Source of the DNA: Streptomyces marispadix
GTDB lineage: Bacteria > Actinomycetota > Actinomycetes > Streptomycetales > Streptomycetaceae
DNA: 64,000 bases
Direction of reading: 5' to 3'
Assembly: GCF_022524345.1 (NCBI RefSeq)
Contig: NZ_JAKWJU010000002.1
Span: 5,060,501 to 5,124,500, forward strand
The notes under the pieces are model-generated. The model had not been told where the DNA came from and made no database searches. It was given only the letters and a program-made list of their open reading frames with translations. Position numbers and translations under genes: made by a program. Shown piece after piece: positions 17,073 through 25,849 of the stretch. Position 1 is the first letter of the stretch. Every line of letters starts with the position of its first letter.

Positions 17073-18998
17073 GTGCCGCAGCCGTTCGACTCCGCGGTGG
17101 TGCGGGAATGGATCGCGTCCGCCCTGGACGCGGTCGGCGAAGGGCGTGCGGAGATCGACGCGATCAACGTCTTCCCGGTGGCCGACGGCGACACCGGCAC
17201 CAACCTCCACCGGACCCTGGACGCCGCCGCGCAGGCCCTCCACGGCGAACCGGACGGCGGCGCCGACGGCGCTTCCCGGCGGTCCGAGGAGCCGCCCGGC
17301 TCCGCGGCGCCCGCGCTGCGTGCCCTCGCCCGGGGTGCGCTGCTCGGCGCGTGCGGCAACTCCGGCACGATCCTGGCCCAGCTACTGCGCGGCATGGCCG
17401 AGGTCTACGGCGCGGACCAGGACGTGGACCCGGACGCGGACCGGGGCGCGGACCTCGACGTGGACCCCGACCTGGACCCGGACGCGAGGGATGCGGGCGG
17501 GGGTGCCGAAGTCCCGGGCGGGGGGCGGCTGTTGGCGGAGGCCCTCCGGCGGGCAGCCGAGTCCGCGTACGAGGCCGTCGCCCGGCCCGTCGAGGGCACG
17601 ATGCTCAGCGTCGCCACCGCGGCGGCCGAGGCCGCGGTGCGTACCGTCCGCGACGACCCGGGGGCGGACGCCGCCGCGGTCGCGCTCGCCGCTCACGACC
17701 GTTCGCGGGAGGCGCTGTCCGAGACCACGGACCAGCTCGATGTGCTGCGCCGTGCCGGTGTCGTGGACGCGGGCGGCAGCGGCCTGGTCGCCGTGCTCGG
17801 CGCGCTGGCCGACGCCCTCGCAGGCGGGGTCGCCGACGGCGGCGCCTCGCGGCGCGCACGCCGTACGGACGCACGCTCAGCGGGAACCGGCGGAGGCTCC
17901 GATTCCGAGGGCGGCCGGTCACCCGAGGGCGGCCGGTCACACGGCGTCGGCCGTTCGCCGGGCTCGGAGGCGGGCGACGCCGGGGACGGCGGCGGGGCGT
18001 ACGAGGTGATGTATCTGCTCGACGCCGACGACGGCGACGTCGCGGCCCTGCGGGAACGCCTCGACGAGTTGGGCGACTCGCTCGTCGTCGGCGGCGGTGA
18101 CGGCCTGTGGAGCGTCCATGTGCACGTCGACGACGCCGGAGCCGCGGTCGAGGCGGGCGTGGGCGCGGGCAGGCCGCACCGCATCCGCATCACCCACCTC
18201 ACGAGGGCCGCCACGGGCGAGCACTGCGCCCCTGAGCCCGCCGGGCACCCCGGGAGCGGGGCGGACGCCGAAGACCGCGAGGAGCCCCCACACGGCCGCG
18301 CCGTGGTGGCCGTGGTCAACGGCGACGGCCTTGCCGGGCTCTGCGAGGAGGCGGGCGCATCGGTCGTACGGGCCAAGGAATTGACCGGCGGCGAGCAGGG
18401 CGATGAGCGCGGGGAGGGCGGCGAGGGCCGCGACGGCGGACCTCTGACCGCCGTCGTGCGTGCGACCGGTGCGGCGGAGGTCGTGCTGCTGCCCAACGAC
18501 GGTGATCTGCACGCGGCGGCAGCACGTGCGGCCGAGGAGTCGCGTGCCGCCGTACCTGAGCTACGGGTGGCGGTCGTGCCGACCCGTGCGGCCGTGCAGG
18601 GCATAGCCGCGCTCGCCGTACACGATCCGGAACGCCGCTTCGACGACGACGTGGTCGCCATGACGAACGCGGCCGGTGCGACCCGTTACGGCGAAGTGGC
18701 CGTCGCCGAACGGCGGTTCTGGACCATGGCGGGCGTCTGCGAGGCCGGGGACGCGCTCGGTCTCGTGGAGGACGACGTGGTGGTGATCGGCGACGACGTC
18801 GCCGCGACGGCCGCGGAGGTGCTGGAGCGGATGCTCTCGGCGGGCGGCGAGCTGGTCACGCTCGTCGTCGGCGAACACGCGCCGCGCGGGCTCGCGGAGC
18901 GGCTGGAGGAGCAGGTGCGCAGCCGCCATCTCGCGGTCGACACGGTGGTCTACGAAGGCCGTGGGCACTCCTCGCTGCTGCTCATCGGCGTCGAGTGA
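17073..18998 (+). CDS. DAK2 domain fusion protein (YloV/FakA-like kinase)
   Basis: A 641-residue protein with an N-terminal dihydroxyacetone-kinase-like ATP-binding domain (INVFPVADGDTGTNLHRTL, metal-binding aspartates; then GARGALLGACGNSGTILAQLLRG-type motif) and a C-terminal domain of the FakA/YloV kind. In Firmicutes FakA phosphorylates fatty acids presented by DegV-type FakB proteins. The GTG start is fixed by an unusually strong GGAGGAGGT 6 bases upstream. Two low-complexity inserts are present: an Asp-Pro repeat (DVDPDADRG-ADLDVDPDLDPDA, about residues 115-145) and a Gly/Arg/Ser repeat around residues 275-300. Whether the substrate is a fatty acid here is inference. Confidence 0.88.
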   Translation: MPQPFDSAVVREWIASALDAVGEGRAEIDAINVFPVADGDTGTNLHRTLDAAAQALHGEPDGGADGASRRSEEPPGSAAPALRALARGALLGACGNSGTILAQLLRGMAEVYGADQDVDPDADRGADLDVDPDLDPDARDAGGGAEVPGGGRLLAEALRRAAESAYEAVARPVEGTMLSVATAAAEAAVRTVRDDPGADAAAVALAAHDRSREALSETTDQLDVLRRAGVVDAGGSGLVAVLGALADALAGGVADGGASRRARRTDARSAGTGGGSDSEGGRSPEGGRSHGVGRSPGSEAGDAGDGGGAYEVMYLLDADDGDVAALRERLDELGDSLVVGGGDGLWSVHVHVDDAGAAVEAGVGAGRPHRIRITHLTRAATGEHCAPEPAGHPGSGADAEDREEPPHGRAVVAVVNGDGLAGLCEEAGASVVRAKELTGGEQGDERGEGGEGRDGGPLTAVVRATGAAEVVLLPNDGDLHAAAARAAEESRAAVPELRVAVVPTRAAVQGIAALAVHDPERRFDDDVVAMTNAAGATRYGEVAVAERRFWTMAGVCEAGDALGLVEDDVVVIGDDVAATAAEVLERMLSAGGELVTLVVGEHAPRGLAERLEEQVRSRHLAVDTVVYEGRGHSSLLLIGVE

Positions 18999-19091
18999 GC
19001 CGGGCGTCCGCAGCGTGAGCAAGCCGGAACGGTATCCCGCCCGGGAGCGGGCACGTACGGGCACGTACACGATCGCCGTTCGTAGACGCGC

Positions 19092-19174
19092 AACCGCAAG
19101 GACGCGGAACGGAAGCACGCCGGAACCGCAAGGACGCCGGAACCGCAAGGACACCGGAATCGGAAGGACGCCGA
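19092..19174. repeat. Tandem repeat between the DAK2 gene and recG
   Basis: Five units of 16-17 bases related to AACCGCAAGGACGCCGG. It ends about 75 bases before recG and is non-coding. Confidence 0.75.
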
Positions 19175-19249
19175 GCCGGAGAGCCCCCGGCGCACCGCAC
19201 ACGCGTAGATCCCACCCGGCCCCTCCGCCACACCCGTTCTGTCAGCGCG

Positions 19250-22200
19250 ATGGTGTGCAATGGGCTTGTGTCCGTGACGCTCGACGAATCCCTGAAGAAG
19301 CATCTGGGCGGCAGCACCGCGAAGGTGCTCGCCGAGCACCTCGACCTGCACACGGTCGGCGACCTCCTCCACCACTACCCCCGGCGGTACGAGGAGCGCG
19401 GCCAGCTCACGCGCCTCTCCGACCTCCCGCTGGACGAGCATGTGACGGTCGTCGCGCAGGTCGCCAAGTCCAGGGTGCATACGTACAACCGCGGCAAGGG
19501 GCAGCGCCTGGAGGTCGTTCTCACCGACGGCAGCGGCCAGTTGCAGCTCGTCTTCTTCGGACGGGGCGTCTACGCCCCGCAGAAGGACCTCCAGCCGGGC
19601 ACGCGGGCGATGTTCGCGGGCAAGGTCGGGATCTTCAACGGCCGCCTCCAGCTTGCCCATCCGCAGTACGAGAAGCTCGGCGCCGAAAGCGGAAGCGAGG
19701 ACGTCGACGCCTTCGCCAACAGGCTGATGCCGATCTATCCGGCAGTCGCGCAGATGGCGTCCTGGAAGATCGCCAAGGCGGTCGGCATGGTGCTCGCGTC
19801 GATGGAGGCCACCGGCTGGGACGGACTCGTCGACCCGCTGCCCCCGGCGGTACGGGAGGAGCGGCGGCTGATCACGCTGCCGGAGGCGTTCGAGAAGGTG
19901 CACAGGCCCCGCTCGAAGGCGGACGTCGCGGAGGCACGCGACAGGCTGAAGTGGGACGAGGCGTTCGTCCTCCAAGTCGCCCTCGCCAGGCGCAGGGTGG
20001 CCGAGGCACGGCTGCCCGCCGTCGCCCGCGTCCCCGTCGAAGGCGGCCTGCTGGACGCCTTCGACGCGAAGCTGCCGTTCACCCTCACCGAGGGGCAGCG
20101 CCACGTGAGCCGTGAGATCTTCGACGACCTCGCCGCCGAACACCCCATGCACCGCCTCCTCCAGGGCGAGGTGGGCTCCGGCAAGGCACAGCCGCTGGAC
20201 GCCCTCGTGCTCACCCCGGGCGGCTTCCGCGAGATGGGCCGTATCGAGGTCGGAGACGAGGTGATCACGCCCTCCGGGGAGCGGGCGCCGGTCGACGGAG
20301 TGTTTCCCCAAGGGGAGCGCGACGTCTGGCGGTTGACTCTCTCCGACGGCAGCAGCGTGGAGTGCGACGACGAGCATCTGTGGCTGGCGGGCACCGCCGG
20401 CGCCTGGCGCAGGGGAGAGGCGCCACGGGTGCTGACCACGCGGGAGATCCGTAACGACCTCGCCTCGGCGGGGGGTTCGCCGAAGTGGTGTCTCCCGCAG
20501 GCCGTTCCCGTGGATCTCGGCGCTCCCGCGCAGGCCGAAGGTGATCCGTACGCGACGGGCCGCAGGTGCGGCGGGCCCGGCAGGCACAGCCCTGTCCCGC
20601 GGGAGTGCAAGGAGGACTCCCTCAAGAACCGACTCGCCCTGCTCCAGGGCCTGTTGGACGCCGGTGCGGACGAGGAGCGTGCGCCCCGCGGGGTGGACGC
20701 GGGCGCAGAGGAGGAGCGCCCCGTGGTCTTCCGCTCGGCCTCACGGACCCTTGTGGAGGACGTGGCGTGGCTGGCCCGTTCGCTGGGAGGCCACGCGCGG
20801 ATCACGCCGGAGCGGCGCTCGGAGCCGCCCGTGCGCCCCGGCGGACACCCCGGTGAGCAGGACGCCGCACCGCCCGCCGGGCCTCCCGCCGAGTCACGAG
20901 TCGAGGTGCTGCTGCCCGCCGAGTACGCCCCGTTCCGTTCGCCGAGCCGCACGTCCGGCCGCGCAGGGCAGGCCACGGACCCCGAGTCGCTGCGCCGCCA
21001 TGTGCGGGCGGCCGAACCCGTGGGCCGCAAGCCCGTGCAGTGCATCAGCGTGCGCCACCCCGAACACGCCTATGTCACCGACCACTTCACGGTCACCCAC
21101 AACACCATGGTGGCCACCCGCGCGATGCTCAACGTCGTCGACGGCGGCGGCCAGGCGGCGCTCCTCGCGCCCACCGAGGTACTCGCCCAGCAGCACCACC
21201 GCTCCGTCACGGGCATGATGGGCGAGCTGGCCGAAGGCGGGATGCTCGGCGGCGCGGAGCAGGCCACGAAGGTCGTGCTGCTCACCGGCTCGATGGGTGC
21301 GGCGGCACGCCGCCAGGCCCTGCTGGACCTGGCCACGGGCGAGGCCGGCATCGTCATCGGCACCCACGCGCTCATCGAGGACAAGGTCCGCTTCCACGAC
21401 CTTGGTCTCGTGGTCGTCGACGAGCAGCACCGCTTCGGCGTCGAGCAGCGTGACGCCTTGCGGGGCAAGGGAGTTCAGCCGCCGCATCTGCTGGTGATGA
21501 CGGCCACGCCCATTCCCCGCACCGTCGCCATGACCGTCTTCGGCGACCTGGAGACCTCCGTACTGGACGAGCTTCCGGCGGGCCGTTCGCCCATCGCCAG
21601 CCACGTCGTGCCCGCGAGGGACAAGCCGCACTTCCTCGCCCGCACCTGGGAGCGCGTAAGGGAGGAGACAGAGGCCGGTCACCAGACGTATGTCGTCTGC
21701 CCCCGCATCGGCGACGAGGAGGAGCCCGCGGCGGGCAAGTCCTCCGGCGCCGAGGACGGGGACGACGCGGGGCGACCGCCGCTCTCCGTGCTCGACACGG
21801 TCGCCCGGCTGCGCGAGGGACCGCTGGCGGGGCTGCGCGTCGAGGCGCTGCACGGGCGGATGCAGCCCGACGCCAAGGACGAGGTCATGGGCCGCTTCGC
21901 CCGTGGCGAGGTCGACGTCCTCGTCGCCACGACCGTCGTCGAGGTCGGCGTCGACGTGCCCAACGCCACGGTCATGGTCGTCATGGACGCCGACCGCTTC
22001 GGCGTCTCCCAGCTCCACCAGCTACGCGGACGAGTCGGCCGAGGCTCCGCGGCGGGCCTGTGCCTGCTGGTCACGGAGGCACCGGAGGCGGGCCCGGCAC
22101 GGGCACGGCTGGAGGCCGTGGCGGGCACTCTCGACGGCTTCGAGCTGTCCCGCATCGACCTGGAGCAGCGCCGCGAGGGCGACGTGCTGGGGCAGGCGCA

Positions 22201-22387
22201 GTCGGGGGTCCGTACGTCGCTGAGGATGCTCGCGGTGATCGACGACGAGGAGATCATCGAGGCCGCACGCCAGGCCGCGAACTCCGTGGTCGCCGACGAT
22301 CCGGAGCTGGAGCGGCTGCCCGCACTGCGTACGGCGCTGTCGGCGCTCCTCGACGAGGAGCGCGAGGACTACCTGGACAAGGGCTGA
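19250..22387 (+). CDS. recG: ATP-dependent DNA helicase RecG interrupted by an intein
   Basis: RecG reverses stalled forks and branch-migrates Holliday junctions. The open frame is 1045 codons, some 300 more than normal. The N-terminal wedge/OB part (LHTVGDLLHHYPRRYEERGQL) leads to the Walker A GEVGSGK, where a 306-residue intein (20186-21103) is inserted. The host resumes at TMVATRAML, giving a 739-residue mature protein. Later motifs are intact: VVVDEQHRFG (motif II), MTATPIPRT (motif III), VEVGVDVPNATVMVV, and QLHQLRGRVGRG (motif VI). Because the intein splits the ATP site, the protein should be inactive until spliced. The start may instead be GTG at 19268, six codons later, which has a TGCAAT hexamer just before it. 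Confidence 0.96.
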   Translation: MVCNGLVSVTLDESLKKHLGGSTAKVLAEHLDLHTVGDLLHHYPRRYEERGQLTRLSDLPLDEHVTVVAQVAKSRVHTYNRGKGQRLEVVLTDGSGQLQLVFFGRGVYAPQKDLQPGTRAMFAGKVGIFNGRLQLAHPQYEKLGAESGSEDVDAFANRLMPIYPAVAQMASWKIAKAVGMVLASMEATGWDGLVDPLPPAVREERRLITLPEAFEKVHRPRSKADVAEARDRLKWDEAFVLQVALARRRVAEARLPAVARVPVEGGLLDAFDAKLPFTLTEGQRHVSREIFDDLAAEHPMHRLLQGEVGSGKAQPLDALVLTPGGFREMGRIEVGDEVITPSGERAPVDGVFPQGERDVWRLTLSDGSSVECDDEHLWLAGTAGAWRRGEAPRVLTTREIRNDLASAGGSPKWCLPQAVPVDLGAPAQAEGDPYATGRRCGGPGRHSPVPRECKEDSLKNRLALLQGLLDAGADEERAPRGVDAGAEEERPVVFRSASRTLVEDVAWLARSLGGHARITPERRSEPPVRPGGHPGEQDAAPPAGPPAESRVEVLLPAEYAPFRSPSRTSGRAGQATDPESLRRHVRAAEPVGRKPVQCISVRHPEHAYVTDHFTVTHNTMVATRAMLNVVDGGGQAALLAPTEVLAQQHHRSVTGMMGELAEGGMLGGAEQATKVVLLTGSMGAAARRQALLDLATGEAGIVIGTHALIEDKVRFHDLGLVVVDEQHRFGVEQRDALRGKGVQPPHLLVMTATPIPRTVAMTVFGDLETSVLDELPAGRSPIASHVVPARDKPHFLARTWERVREETEAGHQTYVVCPRIGDEEEPAAGKSSGAEDGDDAGRPPLSVLDTVARLREGPLAGLRVEALHGRMQPDAKDEVMGRFARGEVDVLVATTVVEVGVDVPNATVMVVMDADRFGVSQLHQLRGRVGRGSAAGLCLLVTEAPEAGPARARLEAVAGTLDGFELSRIDLEQRREGDVLGQAQSGVRTSLRMLAVIDDEEIIEAARQAANSVVADDPELERLPALRTALSALLDEEREDYLDKG
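20186..21103 (+). other. Intein in the RecG Walker A motif, class 3 type with decayed endonuclease
   Basis: A 306-residue insert immediately after the Walker A lysine. Residue 1 is Ala, not Cys or Ser, so standard N-terminal acyl shift is impossible. Block B reads SVECDDEHLW, with Trp-66 in the class 3 position. Block F is KPVQCISVRHPEHAYVTDHF with Cys-286, and block G is VTHN with Thr-304, His-305 and Asn-306; the +1 residue of the host is Thr. W, C and T together define class 3 inteins, which start splicing from the block F cysteine. The middle has RLALLQGLLDAGADEE and VFRSASRTLVEDVAWLARSLGGHARI, matching LAGLIDADG endonuclease blocks, but the DTDG core is replaced by DAGA and the second motif is not seen. 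Confidence 0.92.
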
Positions 22388-22493
22388 CGGGACCGGCGGG
22401 CCGCTGCCCGCCGTGGGATCCTCGGTTCCGTCGGCGGACCGCGCCCCCCACTACCCCCCCCCGCACACCCCACCAGAGACGAAGGGCACTCCC

Positions 22494-23099
22494 ATGACGC
22501 GCGTGATCGCAGGAGCCGTCGGCGGACGGCGGCTGACCGTGCCGCCCGGCCAGGGCACGCGCCCCACCTCCGACCGTGCGCGCGAGGGGATGTTCTCAAG
22601 CTGGGAGGCCCAGTTGGGCGCCTCCGGCGCGGACGCCTGGCGCGGCAGACGCGTACTCGACCTCTACGGCGGTTCCGGAGCCGTCGGCCTGGAGGCGCTC
22701 TCGCGCGGCGCCGCGCACGTACTGCTCGTCGAGTCGGACGCCCGAGCCGCCCGCACCATCCGGCAGAACGTACGCGCCCTCGGGCTTCCCGGCGCCGAGG
22801 TGCGGCACGCGAAGGCCGAGCAGACCGTCGCGGGGCCCCCTCCCTCGGACCCGTACGACGTGGTCTTCCTCGACCCGCCGTACGCCATGACGGACGAACA
22901 CGTGCGCGAGATTCTGCTCACACTCCGCTCCGGGCACTGGCTGGCCGGCGAAGCGCTCGTCACCGTTGAGCGCAGTACTCGCGGCGGGTCGTTCCGCTGG
23001 CCGGAGGGGTTCGAGGGGCTCAGGTCCCGGCGCTACGGCGAGGGAACGCTCTGGTACGGTCGCGCCGCCGCAAGCGGAGGCGCCCCCACACCATGCTGA
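22494..23099 (+). CDS. rsmD: 16S rRNA (guanine966-N2)-methyltransferase
   Basis: A 201-residue SAM-dependent methyltransferase, MTRVIAGAVGGRRLTVPPGQGTRPTSDRAREGMFSSW. The SAM-binding strand is LDLYGGSGAVGLEALSRGA and the catalytic motif is LDPPYAM (D/N-PPY). RsmD modifies G966 in the 30S P site. The start is the ATG at 22494; the C-rich stretch before it has no reading frame conservation. It overlaps the open frame of coaD, which begins 54 bases after its stop; rsmD-coaD is a common pair. Confidence 0.95.
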   Translation: MTRVIAGAVGGRRLTVPPGQGTRPTSDRAREGMFSSWEAQLGASGADAWRGRRVLDLYGGSGAVGLEALSRGAAHVLLVESDARAARTIRQNVRALGLPGAEVRHAKAEQTVAGPPPSDPYDVVFLDPPYAMTDEHVREILLTLRSGHWLAGEALVTVERSTRGGSFRWPEGFEGLRSRRYGEGTLWYGRAAASGGAPTPC

Positions 23100-23152
23100 A
23101 CTCCGCGGACACCCCACAGACCCCCCAACGTCCGGAGAGCGAGGAACCACCA

Positions 23153-23632
23153 GTGCGTCGCGCAGTCTGTCCGGGATCCTTCGACCCCATCACCAACGGA
23201 CACCTCGACATCATCGCCCGCGCCTCCAAGCTCTACGACTCGGTCTACGTGGCCGTGATGATCAACAAGTCGAAGCGGGGGCTGTTCTCCGTGGAGGAGC
23301 GCATCGACCTCATCCACGAGGTCACCGCCGCCTTCGGCAACGTACGCGTGGAGGCGTTCCACGGACTCCTCGTCGACTTCTGCAAGGACCGCGACATCCC
23401 CGCCATCGTCAAGGGGCTGCGCGCCGTCTCGGACTTCGACTACGAGTTGCAGATGGCCCAGATGAACAACGGCCTCTCCGGCGTCGAGACGCTCTTCGTA
23501 CCTACCAACCCCACCTACAGCTTCCTCTCCTCCAGCCTCGTGAAGGAGGTCGCCACCTGGGGCGGCGACGTCTCCCACCTGGTGCCGGAGCCGGTGCAGC
23601 GGGCGCTGACGGCGCGGCTGGCGAAGCCCTGA
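23153..23632 (+). CDS. coaD: Phosphopantetheine adenylyltransferase
   Basis: CoaD makes dephospho-CoA from 4'-phosphopantetheine and ATP. It is 159 residues, the standard size: VRRAVCPGSFDPITNGHLDIIARAS includes the T/HxGH nucleotide motif (TNGH). SFLSSSLVKEVA is the second signature (ISSTxVR-like). The GTG at 23153 lies behind GAGGAACC. It probably shares a transcript with rsmD. Confidence 0.96.
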   Translation: MRRAVCPGSFDPITNGHLDIIARASKLYDSVYVAVMINKSKRGLFSVEERIDLIHEVTAAFGNVRVEAFHGLLVDFCKDRDIPAIVKGLRAVSDFDYELQMAQMNNGLSGVETLFVPTNPTYSFLSSSLVKEVATWGGDVSHLVPEPVQRALTARLAKP

Positions 23633-23713
23633 GCGCCGTGTCGAGCGCTCCACCGGCCGGGCCCGCGATCGCCGAGTAGGGCCATCCGCTGTCGAGTCGA
23701 GCGCCACTGGCCG

Positions 23714-23719
23714 TACAGT
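23714..23719 (+). promoter_or_regulatory. -10 box of the SepIVA-like gene (leaderless)
   Basis: TACAGT ends 7 bases before the GTG start codon, so transcription should begin at or next to the start codon. The -35 is weak. Confidence 0.5.
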
Positions 23720-23726
23720 CACTTCC

Positions 23727-24896
23727 GTGGACGTTCAGCAGAAACTCGACGAGATCGTGACGGCGGTGGACAGCGCTCGCGCGATGCCCATGTCGGCGTC
23801 GTGCGTGGTGAACCGGGCCGAACTGCTCGCCATGCTCGAAGAAGTGCGCGAAGCACTGCCCGGTTCGCTCGCACAGGCGGAGCAACTGCTCGGCGGGCGC
23901 GACCAGATGGTCGCCGAGGCTCAGGCCGAGGCGCAGCGGATCATCGAATCCGGGCACGCGGAGCGCGGTTCGCTGGTCTCCGGCACGGAGGTGGTCCGCC
24001 AGGCGCAGGCCGAGGCCGAACAACTCCTGGCCCAGGCACGCCAGGAGGCGGCGGAGATCCGCGCCGAGGCCGACGACTACGTCGACAGCAAGCTCGCCAA
24101 CTTCGAAGTCGTGCTGAGCAAGACGATCGACTCGGTCGAGCGCGGCCGCGAGAAGCTGCTCGGCAGCGGACCGGGCTCCGAGGAGTGGAACGAGGAGTAC
24201 GCCGAGGACGCTCCCGAACGCTCCACCGATCCGCAGGAGTTGAGGGACCGGGCCGACAACTACGTGGACGCCAGGCTCGGTTCGGTCTCCGCGGTGCTCT
24301 CCAAGACGCTGGAGGCCGTGGGCAGGGGCCGCTCCAAGCTGCTCGGCCACCGTCCGTCCGACGAACTGGGAGCACACATGGCGGCACAGGACGCCGCCGA
24401 GCAGAGCGTGCACACCAGCGACGCGGACTTCATGGCCGACCTGGCCGCCCTCGGCCAGGGCCAGAGCCCGCCCGCGGCACCGGCACCCCCGGCGCCCGTC
24501 CCGCAGGCTCCCGCACAGCCCGGCTACGAGCCCGTCGCGAGCGGCGCCGATCCGTACGCCGCACAGGCGCAGCAGGCGCAGCAGGACGCGTACTACGGCG
24601 GTCAGGACGCCTACGCCTACCAGCAGCAGCAATACGCCTACTACGGCCAGCAGCAGCCCGATCCGTACTACGCGCAGCAGGCCCAGCTCCAGCAGGGCCA
24701 GACCTACGGCGGCCACCCGCAGGCGCACCCCCAGAACCACCCACAGGCCCACGGCGGGCAGCAGCTCGACGAGACCAGCTTCTTCGACACGAGCATGATC
24801 GACCTGGACCAGGTGCGCGAGTACGAGGCCCGCCACGGCGCCTCACCGGGAGGCCCGGGGAACGGGCACGGCCAGGGCTACGGCCAGGGCGGCTGA
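23727..24896 (+). CDS. SepIVA/DivIVA-like coiled-coil cell-division protein
   Basis: A 389-residue protein: about 110 residues of alanine/glutamate-rich coiled coil (EAQAEAQRIIESGHAERG, RQAQAEAEQLLAQARQEA), resembling ATP-synthase b-subunit or SepIVA-type filaments. A module then occurs twice: ADDYVDSKLANFEVVLSKTI-DSVERGREKLLG and ADNYVDARLGSVSAVLSKTL-EAVGRGRSKLLG. The last 150 residues are Pro/Gln/Tyr-rich, with runs such as YAYQQQQYAYYGQQQ, ending with a conserved acidic LDETSFFDTSMIDLDQVREYE. No membrane span is seen. It sits between coaD and DUF177-rpmF. Mycobacterial SepIVA acts in septation; that role here is inference. Confidence 0.8.
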   Translation: MDVQQKLDEIVTAVDSARAMPMSASCVVNRAELLAMLEEVREALPGSLAQAEQLLGGRDQMVAEAQAEAQRIIESGHAERGSLVSGTEVVRQAQAEAEQLLAQARQEAAEIRAEADDYVDSKLANFEVVLSKTIDSVERGREKLLGSGPGSEEWNEEYAEDAPERSTDPQELRDRADNYVDARLGSVSAVLSKTLEAVGRGRSKLLGHRPSDELGAHMAAQDAAEQSVHTSDADFMADLAALGQGQSPPAAPAPPAPVPQAPAQPGYEPVASGADPYAAQAQQAQQDAYYGGQDAYAYQQQQYAYYGQQQPDPYYAQQAQLQQGQTYGGHPQAHPQNHPQAHGGQQLDETSFFDTSMIDLDQVREYEARHGASPGGPGNGHGQGYGQGG

Positions 24897-24912
24897 GACG
24901 GCCGGATCTCGA

Positions 24913-24942
24913 TTGGGCCGCTGCGCGACGGTCCAGTATCCT
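24913..24942 (+). promoter_or_regulatory. Promoter for DUF177-rpmF-rnc
   Basis: TTGGGC, 18 bases, TATCCT, in the 130-base gap before the DUF177 gene. It would give a leader of about 80 bases. Confidence 0.5.
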
Positions 24943-25027
24943 GGCTCTTCGGTCACGCGCACATGGCGATGACTGCTGTCCGGAGATCCACCGCCGGGCG
25001 GCGCCGCACCGTAGAAAGCAGGAAGTT

Positions 25028-25654
25028 CTGAACGCCCGCCTCGACCCCCGAGCCCCCCTCGTGTTCGACACACGGGAGCTGGGGCGGCGGCCTGGCGCGA
25101 TGAAGGAGCTCTCCCGCTCGGTGAAGTCTCCCGGCGACCTCGGAGTCGAGGTCATCGGGGTTCCCGACGGCGCGACGATCGAGCTCGACCTCCGTCTGGA
25201 GTCGGTCATGGAGGGGGTGCTCGTCACGGGCACCGCCCGTGCGCCGCTCAAGGGGGAGTGCGTAAGGTGTCTGGAGCCGCTGGAGCAGGAATGCGTGGCG
25301 GACTTCCAGGAGTTGTTCTCCTATCCCGACGCCGACGACCGGAGCCGCCCCACGGCGGAAGCCGGCGACGACGCCGAGGAGGAGGACACATTCTCCATCG
25401 AGGGCGACTGCTTCGACCTCGAACCCGTGCTGCGGGACTCGGTGGTGCTGGCACTGCCGTTGCAGCCGGTGTGCCGGGAAGACTGCCCCGGGCTGTGCGC
25501 CACATGCGGCGCACGTCTGGCGGACGACCCGGGACACGATCACGATGACGCCGTCGACATCCGTTGGGCGGCACTGGAGGGACTCGCCGAATCCATGAAG
25601 GACGGCGAGAAGGACGCGCCCCGCGAAGCCGGGGATGACTCACAGGAGAAGTAG
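25028..25654 (+). CDS. DUF177 (YceD) family metal-binding protein
   Basis: A roughly 208-residue protein, [23 protein letters not shown], with CVRCLEPL and [13 protein letters not shown] cysteine motifs likely binding zinc. YceD/DUF177 genes are almost always next to rpmF, as here (2 bases between). The conserved N-terminus begins at a CTG at 25028, preceded by AGGAAG at good spacing. The first ordinary start in frame is the GTG at 25061, which would remove 11 residues that look conserved. The function is tied to 23S rRNA accumulation in plants and to ribosome assembly in bacteria, from the family. Confidence 0.9.
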   Translation: MNARLDPRAPLVFDTRELGRRPGAMKELSRSVKSPGDLGVEVIGVPDGATIELDLRLESVMEGVLVTGTARAPLKGECVRCLEPLEQECVADFQELFSYPDADDRSRPTAEAGDDAEEEDTFSIEGDCFDLEPVLRDSVVLALPLQPVCREDCPGLCATCGARLADDPGHDHDDAVDIRWAALEGLAESMKDGEKDAPREAGDDSQEK

Positions 25655-25656
25655 CC

Positions 25657-25830
25657 GTGGCTGTTCCGAAGCGGAAGATGTCGCGCAGCAACACGCGCCA
25701 CCGCCGGTCGCAGTGGAAGGCTGCGGTCCCCACCCTGGTGAAGTGCGAGCGCTGCCAGGAGCCCAAGCAGCAGCACATCGCGTGCCCGAACTGCGGCACC
25801 TACAACAAGCGACAGGTCCTCGAGGTCTGA
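25657..25830 (+). CDS. rpmF: 50S ribosomal protein L32
   Basis: A 57-residue L32, [22 protein letters not shown], with the zinc ribbon [24 protein letters not shown] (four cysteines, C+ form). It starts with GTG two bases after the DUF177 stop, and is followed 19 bases later by rnc, so these form the usual yceD-rpmF-rnc unit. Confidence 0.97.
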   Translation: MAVPKRKMSRSNTRHRRSQWKAAVPTLVKCERCQEPKQQHIACPNCGTYNKRQVLEV

Positions 25831-25849
25831 TCGGCTGGTGACAGGCTCC

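Noticed and set aside
20186..21103. RecG insert considered as an insertion sequence or sequencing chimera
   Set aside because: It is in frame, has no terminal repeats or transposase, and has intein splicing motifs at both ends.
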